Assembly (NCBI GenBank): GCA_035295125.1
Contig: DATGJP010000001.1
Span: 1 to 63,245, forward strand
Reading direction: 5' to 3'
From: JAICMB01 sp035295125
GTDB taxonomy: Bacteria > Acidobacteriota > Terriglobia > Bryobacterales > Bryobacteraceae
Length of the DNA: 63,245 bases
Below the pieces are notes generated by a model. The model ran no database searches, was not told the DNA's origin, and saw nothing but the letters and a program-made list of their open reading frames with translations. This document shows, in pieces, positions 54,114 through 63,245 of this stretch; positions within the stretch are counted from its first letter, which is position 1, and each line of letters begins with the position of its first letter. Made by a program: the position numbers and the translations under genes.

Positions 54114-55490
54114 TCATTCGACGATGTACTTTGTGAGCCTGCGTTTCACCGATTCCGGGGTGTCGGCCTCAATCTCGCAGAGCTCACCCTCATATCGTGT
54201 TGCCAGCACTCGCGCGCGTTCGTGGAGATAGTGCAGCAGCGCGCCCTCACTCGCCGGTAGCCGGAAACGCACGTGCGACACCGGGTCAAGCGACACTTTC
54301 TGGTCCATCTCTTCAAGGAGCGTCGGCACCCCCGCTCCCGACCGCGCCGACACCGCTATTGCGCCCGCTTTTCCTTCCATCCGCGCCTCGCCCAGTATGC
54401 GCTGCGCCAGCGTTTCCGCGTCGTCCTTTTCCGGAAGGATGTCCATCTTGTTCAGGACCAGAATCTCGGGTGTCTCACCGGCGCCGATGTCGTTCAATAC
54501 CTTGAGAACGTGTGCGGTCTGCTGCGGCGCATGCTGTGACGACACATCCACGACGTGCAGCAGAAGCGCGGCCTCCACCACTTCCTCCAAAGTCGCTCGG
54601 AACGCCTTCACCAGCGTAGTCGGAAGATTGCGAATGAAGCCGACCGTGTCGCTAAGAAGCACCTTGCGATTCGAAGGCAGCGTGATATGGCGGACTGTCG
54701 GGTCGAGGGTGGCGAACATCTTGGCGTCGGCCAGAACCTCAGCCCCAGTCAGCCGGTTGAACAAGGTTGATTTGCCGGCATTCGTGTAACCCACCAGAGC
54801 GATCGTCGCCAGCGGAACCGATTGCCGCTGCCGCCTCTGCGTACCTCGTCCCGCGCGAACGCTCTCCAGGTCGTCGTTTAATTTCTTGATGCGCCGGTTA
54901 ATCCGACGGCGGTCCGTCTCGAGCTGGGTTTCACCGGGACCGCGGGTGCCGATGCCGCCACCCAGACGGGACATCTCGACGCCGCGACCTGTCAGACGAG
55001 GCAACAAATAATTGAGCTGCGCCAACTCCACCTGCAACTGACCTTCACGAGTCCTGGCGCGCCGCGCGAAAATATCGAGAATGAGCTGAGTCCGGTCGAG
55101 CACTTTGCAATGCAGCCTGCGCTCGAGATTCCGTAACTGGGTGGGTGTGAGGTCAGAGTCAAACAGGACAGTATCCGCCTGACTGGCGGTCACAAGAGCG
55201 TCTAACTCCTCGAGCTTTCCCGAACCGATGAGCGTGGCTGCATCGGGAGCAGGCCGCGCCTGCAGCATCGTGGCCTCGACCACGGCGCCGGCGCTCTCGG
55301 CAAGTGTCTGCAATTCCTCCAGCGACTCTTCCGCGGAGAACGGAGGCGACTCCTTGCTCGCCTGGCTCAGCTTTCTCGGCCGACCCGTGAGATCCAGGCC
55401 CACGAGGATCGCCCGTTCACGGCCCGCTGCTACCAAATCTGCGATGCTATTCCTCAGTCGCTTCCGCCGGCACAGGTGCTCCCGGGACAT
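54114..55490 (-). CDS. hflX: Ribosome-associated GTPase HflX
   Basis: 458 residues. The N-terminal HflX domain has GSGKLEELDALV, GRGVEMSRLGGGIGTRGPGE (motif region), and a basic coiled helix. The G domain has G1 GYTNAGKST, G3 DTVGFI and G4 NKMD. HflX splits stalled ribosomes under stress. The start overlaps the end of hfq by 44 nt, and hfq-hflX is a classical adjacency that supports both calls. The exact start is uncertain. Confidence 0.93.
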   Translation of the reverse strand: MSREHLCRRKRLRNSIADLVAAGRERAILVGLDLTGRPRKLSQASKESPPFSAEESLEELQTLAESAGAVVEATMLQARPAPDAATLIGSGKLEELDALVTASQADTVLFDSDLTPTQLRNLERRLHCKVLDRTQLILDIFARRARTREGQLQVELAQLNYLLPRLTGRGVEMSRLGGGIGTRGPGETQLETDRRRINRRIKKLNDDLESVRAGRGTQRRQRQSVPLATIALVGYTNAGKSTLFNRLTGAEVLADAKMFATLDPTVRHITLPSNRKVLLSDTVGFIRNLPTTLVKAFRATLEEVVEAALLLHVVDVSSQHAPQQTAHVLKVLNDIGAGETPEILVLNKMDILPEKDDAETLAQRILGEARMEGKAGAIAVSARSGAGVPTLLEEMDQKVSLDPVSHVRFRLPASEGALLHYLHERARVLATRYEGELCEIEADTPESVKRRLTKYIVE

Positions 55491-55755
55491 GGCTTCCCGA
55501 GTAATTGCTCGCCGCCGATTGCTGACTCGGACCGGATGATCCGTGGAAGGGTTTTGACACCACCACGGTTGAAATGGCGTGCTTGAAGATCAGTTGTTCC
55601 TGGTTGTTCGTCTCCAACACCACCGAGTACTTATCGAAACTCTTGATGCGCCCTGAGAGCTTAACGCCGCTCATCAGGTAAATGGTCAGAAAGACCTTAT
55701 CTTTCCGCGCATTGTTTAGAAAAGCTTCCTGAATGTTCTGCGCCAGCTTTTCCAT
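55447..55755 (-). CDS. hfq: RNA chaperone Hfq
   Basis: 102 residues from ATG 55755, with AAGGAAAAAACG directly upstream. The Sm1 motif (IYLMSGVKLSGRIKSFDKYSV) and Sm2 motif (IFKHAISTVV) are clear, followed by a Ser/Pro/Ala-rich disordered tail. Hfq forms a hexameric ring that pairs small RNAs with mRNAs. A dispersed double-hairpin repeat lies 100 bp upstream. The longer open frame to 55965 runs through that repeat and is not real. Confidence 0.95.
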   Translation of the reverse strand: MEKLAQNIQEAFLNNARKDKVFLTIYLMSGVKLSGRIKSFDKYSVVLETNNQEQLIFKHAISTVVVSKPFHGSSGPSQQSAASNYSGSHVPGAPVPAEATEE

Positions 55756-55860
55756 CGTTTTTTCCTTTTGGCCACATGGGCTGATTGTTTTGTACTTTCT
55801 CCTCCAGACGGACGCCCGGACGTTATTGCCATCATACCTGATTGGGAAGCGGGTGGGCAG

Positions 55861-55936
55861 GTGGGACAGGCGGTTTCGCCTGTCCGTTTTCGGTGAACTC
55901 CAACGGCAGGCTGAAGGCCTGCTCCACCGTTCCACA
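55861..55936. repeat. Double-hairpin intergenic repeat, copy 4
   Basis: Hairpin 1 is GGACAGGCG-GTTT-CGCCTGTCC (55864-55885), a perfect 9-bp stem in which two base pairs have changed on both sides compared with copy 1. That covariation supports a structural role. The rest (GTTTTCGGTGAacTCCAA, GGCAGG...GCCTGCT and CACCgTTCCA) follows copy 1. It lies upstream of hfq and downstream of the minus-strand regulator gene's stop (56026). Confidence 0.8.
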
Positions 55937-56025
55937 TTCTTCAAATCTTCGCGGCGCGCAAACAATCAGAGGCTGTGTAATACCGAGCAACATAGCCGTA
56001 CCAAGTGCAGCAATCCGATCCCGAA

Positions 56026-58512
56026 TCAGCGCGCGCGATCCACCGATGCCTTCCCTGCACACGTCCGCGCCAGCGCTCCGGCGTACGGGTTCGGTGTCAG
56101 CGCTGCCCGCTTTCCCGCCTCGGCACAGGCCGCGGTCGCCTCCGCGCCATGTCCCGCGGACTTCCATGCCTCGGCCATCGTGACAAACGCCCTCACAGCC
56201 CGGTCATCCAAACGCGCCTTATCAAATGCAGCGGCCGCTTCTCCGGCCTTCGCGGCGGCATCGCTGGACCGTCCCTGAGCCATCCACAGAGCCGCGCGAG
56301 CAAGACGAACCTCACCCTGATCTTCGGGCCATTTTCCGGATCCGGCCTCACCCAACGCCTTCTCGGCGTCCGCGAGTTTTCCCTCAGCCGTGTAAATCGA
56401 ACTCATCTCCGCCAGCGCCAACGTTACGGTGAAAGGATCGCCGGCCTGCCGCATCTCCCCCACGGCACGCCCGCACAGCGTGTCAGCGCTAGCCAGCCTC
56501 CCCCGCAATCGCGCCAGCCTGGCTTCAAGGAGCAGCAGCGTACCAAAGTCCTCGTGCGCTCCCGACTGCTCTGTCGCCTTCCGCTCCGCACTCAGCACTT
56601 TCTCAGCATCCTCGAGTCTTCCCATGTCCAGATAAAGCTCTGCAAGATTGTTGCGAACGTCATCCGGATTGAACCCTGTCTCGATTCGCAGAGCGACGGC
56701 CTCCTGCAGGTCTCGCTCGGAGGGTTGCCATTCCCGGTTGGCTTTCTCCACCACCGCGAGCCCGACCAACAGATTGGCCAGTTCTACTCGATTCCCCAAA
56801 TCCCGCGCGATCGCCGCGCCCTGCGAGTATGCGTCCTGCGCCCCCTGGAAGTCGCCTGATGTATACAAGCGGTTACCCCGGATCCGCCAGGCACTGGCGA
56901 CGCACGCCCGGTCACCGATCGCTTCGCAGGTGCGGCGGGCCTCATCCTGCACGGCGAGCCCGCTCAGGTCGCCCGTACTTTGCATCGCGCCGCCTTCGAG
57001 TAACCGGGCGCGCGCGAATACGTAGCGCGCTCCGCGGGCCTTGGCCTCCTCGGCGGCCCGATGGGCGAGCGCTTTTGTTCGCCCAAAATCGTTCAACGTT
57101 CCCACGGCCTGCGCCTCGTTTAGATCGATCCGTGGATCGTTGCCGGCAGGCTTGGGCAGCCGCCGCAGTTGGTTCAGCGTCCCCACGGCATCGGCGACGC
57201 GCTGGGCGCGCCACTGGGCTCGCGCCAGGTTGAGCCCATCGCCTAGACTGTCGGGGAACAGCTTGAAAATGGTCTGATAAATCTCGATGGCGCGATTCCA
57301 GTCTTTGACGCTGGCGCGGTACCGGGCCTCGACTCCAAGACGATTCAGCCGATCCAGAGAATCGGCGAGTTGATTCGCACGTTGATCCTCCTCGTTTGCC
57401 CGAACGATGTAGCCCAATGCCGTCCAGACCTCGGCCAGCGCTGAATGGACCAGTGGATTCTGCGGGTCGGCGGCCGAGGCGGACTCCAGGTGCCCCTGCG
57501 CCGCGAGCGGATCGCCCCGCCGCAGCGCCGCCAAACCCTCTGAGTACTCGCGCATCGCGCCCGCCGCCGGCCATGGCGACGACACATAGGTATCCGTCCG
57601 GAGCCCCAGCTCTACGCGAAACTTGTGGCCTATGCGAGTGGCGAGTTCCGGCAATTCCGAGGCCGGCGCCTCGTCGATGACGGTTCCGACTCGCTCGCCC
57701 GTTCGAGCCCGCAGCAGGGCAAGATCGACGCGAATCCGGCATTGCGGACAGGCCCCGGTCACCAGGTACGACCCGACGACAAACGTGTCGGCCTGTAAAT
57801 TGTCTCGTGCCGAGCGGAGCATCGTGCCTTGAGATTCCCGGTCTCCCGCAGCGCCCAGATCCGCCCGCCAGCGTGCGACGTCCTCAGCCGGTACCGTCCT
57901 CAGTTTCCCTCCAGCGGCCAGTTCCGACGTCAGCATTTCAGCAAGAGCCGTCTCTACCCAGGCCTCTGCCGAACCCTTGGAGAGGTCCCGCATGGGCAGC
58001 ACCGCCACGGATTGACGCGTCGGCGGTCTCGCCACCGCACCCCGGTTCCAGAACCAAACGGCCCCCGCGATGAGAACGGCAGCAGCGCCGGCAAAGATCG
58101 CGAGCGTCGTGCGATTCCGGCGAACCTCCGGAACCGGTGTCGCGGGTGCCGTCTCCAGCTCCACCTCGCCGATAACCCGAGAAACCGGCGCGACAAACCG
58201 ATAGCCCCGGCCCGGTTCTGTCGCGATATAGCGGTTCTCGCCGCGCTTTTCGCCGAGGGCCTTTCGCACCGCCGAGATGCTCTGAGTGAGGTTGTTCTCT
58301 TCGACTTCGGCTCCGTTCCACACCTGCGCGAACAGATCCTCTTTCGTTACCGTCTCACCGGCGTGCTCCACCAGGAGCAGCAGCGTCGCCAGGGGCTTTG
58401 GAGGAAGCGCGATCCGGTCGGCTCCGCGGAAGAGCTGGAGTTGGCGTGGCAGCAGTTCGAACTCGTCGAACTGATACTTGTACACCTGCGGCGCCGCGGT
58501 GCCGGCTAGCAT
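56026..58512 (-). CDS. CadC-like membrane winged-helix regulator with TPR repeats
   Basis: 828 residues from ATG 58512, with AAGGAG just upstream. An OmpR/CadC-type winged-helix DNA-binding domain (about 13-105; FDEFELLPRQLQLFRG, then ENNLTQSISAVRKALGEK and RYIATEPGRGYRFVAPV) precedes one membrane segment (about 135-155, IFAGAAAVLIAGAVWFW). A long C-terminal region follows with SVAVLPMRDLSKGSAEAWVE, an adenylate-cyclase-associated-type stretch, and many TPR repeats. It probably senses an envelope or cytoplasmic partner through the TPRs. The regulated genes are unknown; the divergent lipoprotein gene is a candidate. Confidence 0.9.
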   Translation of the reverse strand: MLAGTAAPQVYKYQFDEFELLPRQLQLFRGADRIALPPKPLATLLLLVEHAGETVTKEDLFAQVWNGAEVEENNLTQSISAVRKALGEKRGENRYIATEPGRGYRFVAPVSRVIGEVELETAPATPVPEVRRNRTTLAIFAGAAAVLIAGAVWFWNRGAVARPPTRQSVAVLPMRDLSKGSAEAWVETALAEMLTSELAAGGKLRTVPAEDVARWRADLGAAGDRESQGTMLRSARDNLQADTFVVGSYLVTGACPQCRIRVDLALLRARTGERVGTVIDEAPASELPELATRIGHKFRVELGLRTDTYVSSPWPAAGAMREYSEGLAALRRGDPLAAQGHLESASAADPQNPLVHSALAEVWTALGYIVRANEEDQRANQLADSLDRLNRLGVEARYRASVKDWNRAIEIYQTIFKLFPDSLGDGLNLARAQWRAQRVADAVGTLNQLRRLPKPAGNDPRIDLNEAQAVGTLNDFGRTKALAHRAAEEAKARGARYVFARARLLEGGAMQSTGDLSGLAVQDEARRTCEAIGDRACVASAWRIRGNRLYTSGDFQGAQDAYSQGAAIARDLGNRVELANLLVGLAVVEKANREWQPSERDLQEAVALRIETGFNPDDVRNNLAELYLDMGRLEDAEKVLSAERKATEQSGAHEDFGTLLLLEARLARLRGRLASADTLCGRAVGEMRQAGDPFTVTLALAEMSSIYTAEGKLADAEKALGEAGSGKWPEDQGEVRLARAALWMAQGRSSDAAAKAGEAAAAFDKARLDDRAVRAFVTMAEAWKSAGHGAEATAACAEAGKRAALTPNPYAGALARTCAGKASVDRAR

Positions 58513-58655
58513 GCAACTCCTTGAGACCAAAGATCTTCAGAAAAATTCACAACGACCCTAAGTATTTTTCAGCCCACGCCGTGTTTTCCTAGTTTATTAA
58601 ACCCGGCGCCCCCGTGTGGGCGATGAGAAGGTGGAACGCCGACGGGGAGGGCTGG

Positions 58656-61600
58656 ATGGGCTATAGAGCTTTAACACTGGGAGTAGCGGTAACAGCGGCA
58701 CTGGCCCTCACCTCGTGCGATTTACTACGAATACCCAACGACCTTGCCGAATGCGGCTTCGTCGGAGGGCCTTGGGACCCGCAGTACGACATCTGCAAGG
58801 CGGCTGAAGCAACCCGAAACTCTTTGTTCAACCAGTACGTTCCGCCCTGGATTGCCCCTGAGGTTCCGCAGTATTCGGCGAATGCGGAGGGCCCGTTTAC
58901 CATTAACACCGGCCCTTCAACGCCGTCGACATCCAGGCTTTTCGGGACGCTACGCGCATTTGTGGGCCTCTCATCTACCCGTACGGCCTCACAAGCGGCG
59001 CCGTCGCAAGCTCGATCCGGCCAGGCTTCGGGCTCGTTCCTGCTCGCCGATTTCAATAACGACGGCACCCCGGATACGGTTGCGCTTACTGGTTCCGGAC
59101 TGACGATAACACTGTTCAAGCCGGGTGGCACACTGTCGGTGACCCGTTACGCAATTCCGAACCTGGCAACATCGAGTATCGTCACGGCCGATTTCAATGG
59201 CGATCAAAAACTGGACCTTGCAGTTATACAGGCCGGCAACACATCGGCCTCCATTTCGGTGTTGCTGGGTAATGGGGACGGTACTTTTGGACTATTGAAG
59301 CCGCTACCGGCCGTCAGCCAGTTTCCTACCAACTTGGTTGCCGCCGATCTGAATGGCGACGGAATCACGGACCTGGCGGTCACGCTATTGAGTTTCACCG
59401 GTTCAGGCAATGGCTCGGTGGGGGTTTTTCTCGGCAAGGGCGACGGAACGTTCGCCGCTCCAACGATGTACACGGTGGGTCAAGGTGTCGTTTCCATCGT
59501 GGCTGCCGACGTGAATAATGACGGTCATCTGGATTTGATTGCGCTAGACGGCAGAAGAGATATTGTCAACAGCGTATGGACCCTGATCGGGCGTGGCGAC
59601 GGGACGTTTCAGACTTCCCTGTCGGCGCTCACCGGCACGGGAGCAGCCACCCTGAGTTACGCGGATATCAACCATGATGGGAACGTTGACTTGCTCATTG
59701 CCGACACATCCGCCAGCGCGATGGCGGTCATGCTCGGCAAAGGCGATGGAACCTATGGTTCACCGGTGGAATACCTGGCGACCGCCCAAGTGGCCAGCCT
59801 CACGCCGGGCGCACTGGATGATGGCGGGACGTTCGTCCTCATGATCGACAATATTGCCCCCGTGGTCTCGGCGATTATCATCGCGAGCGACGGCACGGTG
59901 CAGAGCCCTGTGCTGCAGCGGATCGGAGTTGCTCCGTCGTCGATCGCAGCGGGGGATTTGAACGGAGATGGCAAGCCCGACCTGGTCATCACCGACTCCG
60001 GGTCGGCGAAAATTCTCGTCGAACCCGGAATGGGCGGCGGCGCTTTCGGCCCGGTCGTGAGCTACACCGTTGGCGCCAACCCCGGACCGCTGGTGCTTGC
60101 GGACATGAATGGAGACGGAAAACTGGACGCGGTGACGGCAGACGCAAATGGTCTGGAGGTCCTGCCGGGCAAGGGCGACGGTACGTTCTTACCGGTGAAA
60201 ACGACTTCCGCCAGTTCGTCTCTTACGTCCCTCGTCACTGCCGATTTCAATGGCGACGGCAAACCAGATATAGCCGCAGCGGACGGAACCAGCGGCGGTG
60301 TTCTCATATTCCTCGGGAAGGGTGATGGCACGTTCTTACCGCCTTCCAGCATCCTGCTGGGCAGCAATGTAACGGCGCTCTCGTTGAGCAGCGGTGACTT
60401 CAACGGGGATCACAAACCGGATCTGATTGCCAGTTTCAAGCCCGCGAATATTACCCAGCCGGGCGGCCTCGCGGTTCTGCTCGGAAATGGGAATGGCTCC
60501 TTTCAGCCTCCGAGCACGATTACTCTGCCGGGTTCCATCATTCAACCGTTGGCGCCGTTGGCGATAGCCGACTTCAACAAAGATGGCAAGCTGGACATCG
60601 TTACCGTCTCGCAGGGCAGCAGCGGCAATCAGTTTCTTGTCTTCCCAGGCAAAGGAGACGGAACGTTTCAAACGCCTTATTCCCAGCGAACCGCAACCTC
60701 ACCTCCATCGATATCCGTTGCGGACATGGATGGCGACGGGAACCTCGACGTGTTGCTGGGCGATTGTTGTGCACTTGCGGAGGGGGTTATCGTCCCAGGG
60801 AACGGTGATGGATCATTCAGGGCGGAGATCGGCGCCCCATCCGGTCCCAATCCCCGCGCCGCTGCGATTGCGGACTTCAATGCAGATGGCAAGCCGGACG
60901 TAGCACTGATCGGACAAGTCACCGGAGAAGGGCCGGGCGCAGGGCAGCCTTTTGGTACGTTGGCGATTGCCCTGAATGTCCTGACGCCGCCTGGCGCGGC
61001 GACCTCCACTACGGTCGCGCCGGTCTCGGCCACGTTTAGCCCGAATGCTCAGACGGTGAGCGTGAGCGCTACCGTCACCAGCGGCGGCACTCCCCTGAAC
61101 GGAGGCACTGTTGCCTTTAATGTGTTTGGGTCCCCCGTAAGCAGCATGGTCAATAACGGGACTGCAACCGCGATGCTCGCCATCCCCGCGGCCACAAGCG
61201 CAGGGACTTACACGATACAAGCCATATACACCCCAGCAAGCAGCAGCTTTGCAGCGAGCAGCGGTTCGGCGCCACTGACCATCGGGAAGGCGAGTCCTGT
61301 GGTGACCTGGAACTCGCCCGCGAGCATCGTTTCCGGTACGGCTCTTTCCGGGACGCAATTGAACGCGACCGCAAACGTGCCGGGTGTTTTCGCCTATACA
61401 CCGACCGCCGGGACAGTTTTGCCGGTGGGCAACAATCAGACGCTGTCAGTTCTGTTTTCGCCCACTGATTCGACCGACTACACGACACAGACTGCCACAG
61501 TCGCGATTAACGTTACATCGGCAGCCGTAGCATCACTGACGATCTCGAAATCGCATTCGGGCAGCTTCAGCGCGGGGGGGAGCGGGAATTACACGATCAC

Positions 61601-63245
61601 AGTAGGGAATCAGGTATCCGCCGGGTCGACCAGCGGGGCTGTGAGCGTGACTGACAATGCGCCCGCAGGTATGACGGTCACGGCGATGAACGGCTCAGGA
61701 TGGAGTTGTATTACGCTACCCACCTGCACGCGATCGGACGTGCTTGCCGCGGGGCAAAGCTACTCACCTGTCACCGTCACGGTGAGCATAGCGGCTGGCG
61801 CGCCTTCCACGCTGACGAACTCCGCGACTGTATCCGGCGGCGGTTCAGCTTCCGCGACAGCAACCGATCCGACGACGATCGCCGGCGCGACCGGATCCAC
61901 CACCATTCAGACCAATCCGACAGGACTGCAATTCGCCGTGGACGGCGGTACGCTCCAGACTGCACCGCAGAACCTGAATCTCTCCACAGGCAGCCATACG
62001 CTTGCGGTTGTCTCGCCACAAGCCGGGGTGACCGGAACGCAGTATGTGTTCACGAATTGGAACGACGGCCTTGGAACAGCCTCGCGGACGATCACCGTCG
62101 GGTCCGCAGCGGCGACCTACACGGCGAATTTCAAAACGCAATATCAGTTGACGATCTCCGCATCGCCCGCGAGCGGCGGATCGGTGTCGCCGCCATCCGG
62201 TGGATTCTACGACGCCAACACTGCCGTTCCCATCACAGCAACGGCCGCCAGCGGGTACTTGTTTGCGAGTTGGACAGGCGCAGTTGCCAACGCGGGCAGC
62301 GCCTCGACTACAGTGACAATGAACCAGCCGCAAACCGTCGTCGCCAACTTTGCGCTCCCCGGTTTCACGATCAATCCGACATCGGCCAATGTCGTGGCGG
62401 GCGGAGCGACGGGAAGTGTCTCAGTGACCGCGACGGTGCCCACGGCCATCTGGACGGCTACCAGCAACGACAGCTTCATCACAGTCACATCCGGAGCCTC
62501 CGGCAGCGGTAATGGAACCGTGAATTACGCCGTGGCGGCCAACCTGACCACCGCCGCGCGCCAGGGAACGCTGACTATCGCCGGGCAGACGTTCACCATC
62601 ATGCAGGCGGCCCCGTCACAAAATGGGGGTCTCCGTTTCCTGCCTCTCGCGCCGTGCCGCGTACTGGATACGCGCGGCGGGTCCACCATAGCCGGAGGTA
62701 TGACACGAACCGTGCAGATGTTGCAAAGCGCGTGCAACATTCCTGCCAATGCCCAAGCGTATTCGCTCAACGTCACGGTTGTGCCGCCGGGTCCGCTCAC
62801 ATACCTGTCCATCTGGCCGGCCGGACAATCCCAGCCGGTTGTGTCAACGTTGAACTCCTTCGACGGCCGCGTGGTGGCGAACGCGGCCATCGTCCCGGCC
62901 GGCTCCAATGGCGCTATCAGCGTGTTCGTCAGCAACACCACCGACGTCATCATCGACATCAACGGCGTGTTCGTCCCGCTCGTGACGGCCAGCAGCCAAT
63001 CGTTCTATCCCACGACGCCCTGCCGCGTTGTCGACACGCGCGGCAACGGCAAGACGGGCGCCTTCGGTCAGCCGTTCATCAGTGGCGGAACCACCCGAGG
63101 GTTTGTGATGCCGGCGAGCACCTGCAGCATCCCCGCCTCGGCCCAAGCGTATTCGCTGAATGTCACGGTGGTGCCGCACGGCGCGCTCCAATACCTGACC
63201 ATCTGGCCATCCGGGCAGTCGCAGCCGAACGTCTCGACCCTGAAC
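58656..63245 (+). CDS. Giant FG-GAP/VCBS and Ig-like lipoprotein (3' end beyond the window)
   Basis: At least 1530 residues with no stop before the window edge. GGGGAGGG precedes ATG 58656; a further ATG is at 58623. The lipobox LALTSC marks a lipoprotein. Domains: many FG-GAP/VCBS repeats with calcium-loop motifs such as DFNNDGTPD, DLNGDGITD and DINHDGNVD (about 130-750); Ig-like and DUF11-like domains (about 785-1100); InlB-type B repeats and a BACON-like segment (about 1130-1310); and at least two copies of an APCRVLDTRGG...AYSLNVTVVP...STLN module (from about 1328 and 1450). Probably a surface adhesin or matrix protein. Confidence 0.9.
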   Translation, partial: MGYRALTLGVAVTAALALTSCDLLRIPNDLAECGFVGGPWDPQYDICKAAEATRNSLFNQYVPPWIAPEVPQYSANAEGPFTINTGPSTPSTSRLFGTLRAFVGLSSTRTASQAAPSQARSGQASGSFLLADFNNDGTPDTVALTGSGLTITLFKPGGTLSVTRYAIPNLATSSIVTADFNGDQKLDLAVIQAGNTSASISVLLGNGDGTFGLLKPLPAVSQFPTNLVAADLNGDGITDLAVTLLSFTGSGNGSVGVFLGKGDGTFAAPTMYTVGQGVVSIVAADVNNDGHLDLIALDGRRDIVNSVWTLIGRGDGTFQTSLSALTGTGAATLSYADINHDGNVDLLIADTSASAMAVMLGKGDGTYGSPVEYLATAQVASLTPGALDDGGTFVLMIDNIAPVVSAIIIASDGTVQSPVLQRIGVAPSSIAAGDLNGDGKPDLVITDSGSAKILVEPGMGGGAFGPVVSYTVGANPGPLVLADMNGDGKLDAVTADANGLEVLPGKGDGTFLPVKTTSASSSLTSLVTADFNGDGKPDIAAADGTSGGVLIFLGKGDGTFLPPSSILLGSNVTALSLSSGDFNGDHKPDLIASFKPANITQPGGLAVLLGNGNGSFQPPSTITLPGSIIQPLAPLAIADFNKDGKLDIVTVSQGSSGNQFLVFPGKGDGTFQTPYSQRTATSPPSISVADMDGDGNLDVLLGDCCALAEGVIVPGNGDGSFRAEIGAPSGPNPRAAAIADFNADGKPDVALIGQVTGEGPGAGQPFGTLAIALNVLTPPGAATSTTVAPVSATFSPNAQTVSVSATVTSGGTPLNGGTVAFNVFGSPVSSMVNNGTATAMLAIPAATSAGTYTIQAIYTPASSSFAASSGSAPLTIGKASPVVTWNSPASIVSGTALSGTQLNATANVPGVFAYTPTAGTVLPVGNNQTLSVLFSPTDSTDYTTQTATVAINVTSAAVASLTISKSHSGSFSAGGSGNYTITVGNQVSAGSTSGAVSVTDNAPAGMTVTAMNGSGWSCITLPTCTRSDVLAAGQSYSPVTVTVSIAAGAPSTLTNSATVSGGGSASATATDPTTIAGATGSTTIQTNPTGLQFAVDGGTLQTAPQNLNLSTGSHTLAVVSPQAGVTGTQYVFTNWNDGLGTASRTITVGSAAATYTANFKTQYQLTISASPASGGSVSPPSGGFYDANTAVPITATAASGYLFASWTGAVANAGSASTTVTMNQPQTVVANFALPGFTINPTSANVVAGGATGSVSVTATVPTAIWTATSNDSFITVTSGASGSGNGTVNYAVAANLTTAARQGTLTIAGQTFTIMQAAPSQNGGLRFLPLAPCRVLDTRGGSTIAGGMTRTVQMLQSACNIPANAQAYSLNVTVVPPGPLTYLSIWPAGQSQPVVSTLNSFDGRVVANAAIVPAGSNGAISVFVSNTTDVIIDINGVFVPLVTASSQSFYPTTPCRVVDTRGNGKTGAFGQPFISGGTTRGFVMPASTCSIPASAQAYSLNVTVVPHGALQYLTIWPSGQSQPNVSTLN

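Noticed and set aside
1..63245. tRNA, rRNA, CRISPR array, insertion sequence, integrase or prophage
   Set aside because: None was recognised on either strand; the repeats seen are short dispersed hairpin elements.

Overview
The window looks like a chromosomal segment of an Acidobacteriota bacterium, most like the Solibacter/Bryobacter group. This is inferred from gene content, not from a database match. The pointers are two very long PadR-linked MacB/FtsX-type permeases (the 'ADOP' family typical of acidobacteria), a BlaI/M56 pair fused to TonB C-terminal domains, a propeller/Y_Y_Y sensor kinase, many secreted 'TRREW'-type hydrolases, and a giant FG-GAP lipoprotein. No rRNA, tRNA, CRISPR array, insertion sequence or phage gene was seen.

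Layout. 1-5.3 kb: secreted or envelope hydrolases, an ankyrin protein, an MgtC-like membrane protein, a glycine-zipper protein and a sugar isomerase-like protein. 5.6-8.5 kb: enolase and cofactor-independent phosphoglycerate mutase, overlapping by 1 bp. 8.7-18.5 kb: a hopanoid locus (ispH, squalene-hopene cyclase, hpnH, hpnA, hpnG, two zinc-type alcohol dehydrogenases, hpnC, hpnD). It runs from isoprenoid precursor through squalene and hopene to adenosyl/ribosylhopane. hpnE is not in the window, and the two dehydrogenases are candidates for an unassigned redox step.

18.5-26.6 kb: a lasso-peptide type RiPP locus. On the plus strand are a periplasmic-sensor histidine kinase, a NarL-type regulator, a receiver-only protein, a PqqD-like leader-binding protein (B1), a transglutaminase-like leader peptidase (B2), an asparagine-synthetase-like macrolactam cyclase (C) and a small coiled-coil protein. 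The likely precursor is a 44-residue gene on the opposite strand (18950-18816), divergent from the kinase, with a YxxPxLxxxG leader motif and a strong ribosome binding site. Operator-like GTACCC-N9-GGGTAY dyads lie before B1 and after C.

26.6-35.7 kb: a methyltransferase, a GT2 glycosyltransferase and three diverged paralogues of a large GT-C-like membrane protein. 35.9-41.8 kb: PadR regulator with a perfect 11-bp-arm palindrome at its promoter, then two ADOP permeases. 41.9-46.5 kb: quinone-oxidoreductase-like dehydrogenase, Gfo/Idh/MocA oxidoreductase, PhoPQ-related lipoprotein and a DUF1080 protein. 46.7-50.3 kb: BlaI regulator (apparently leaderless), M56-TonB fusion, and an amidohydrolase lacking its usual metal ligands. 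50.3-55.8 kb, minus strand: hfq-hflX-pgsA-glycosidase-HIT, closely packed. 56-63.2 kb: a CadC-like winged-helix/TPR regulator and a >1530-residue FG-GAP/Ig-like lipoprotein that runs off the right edge.

At least four copies of a double-hairpin intergenic repeat (2033, 5374, 11620, 55861) are scattered through the window. One separates shc from hpnH. Gene starts given here were often moved from the longest open frame to the start best supported by Shine-Dalgarno sequence, signal peptide or overlap with the previous stop.
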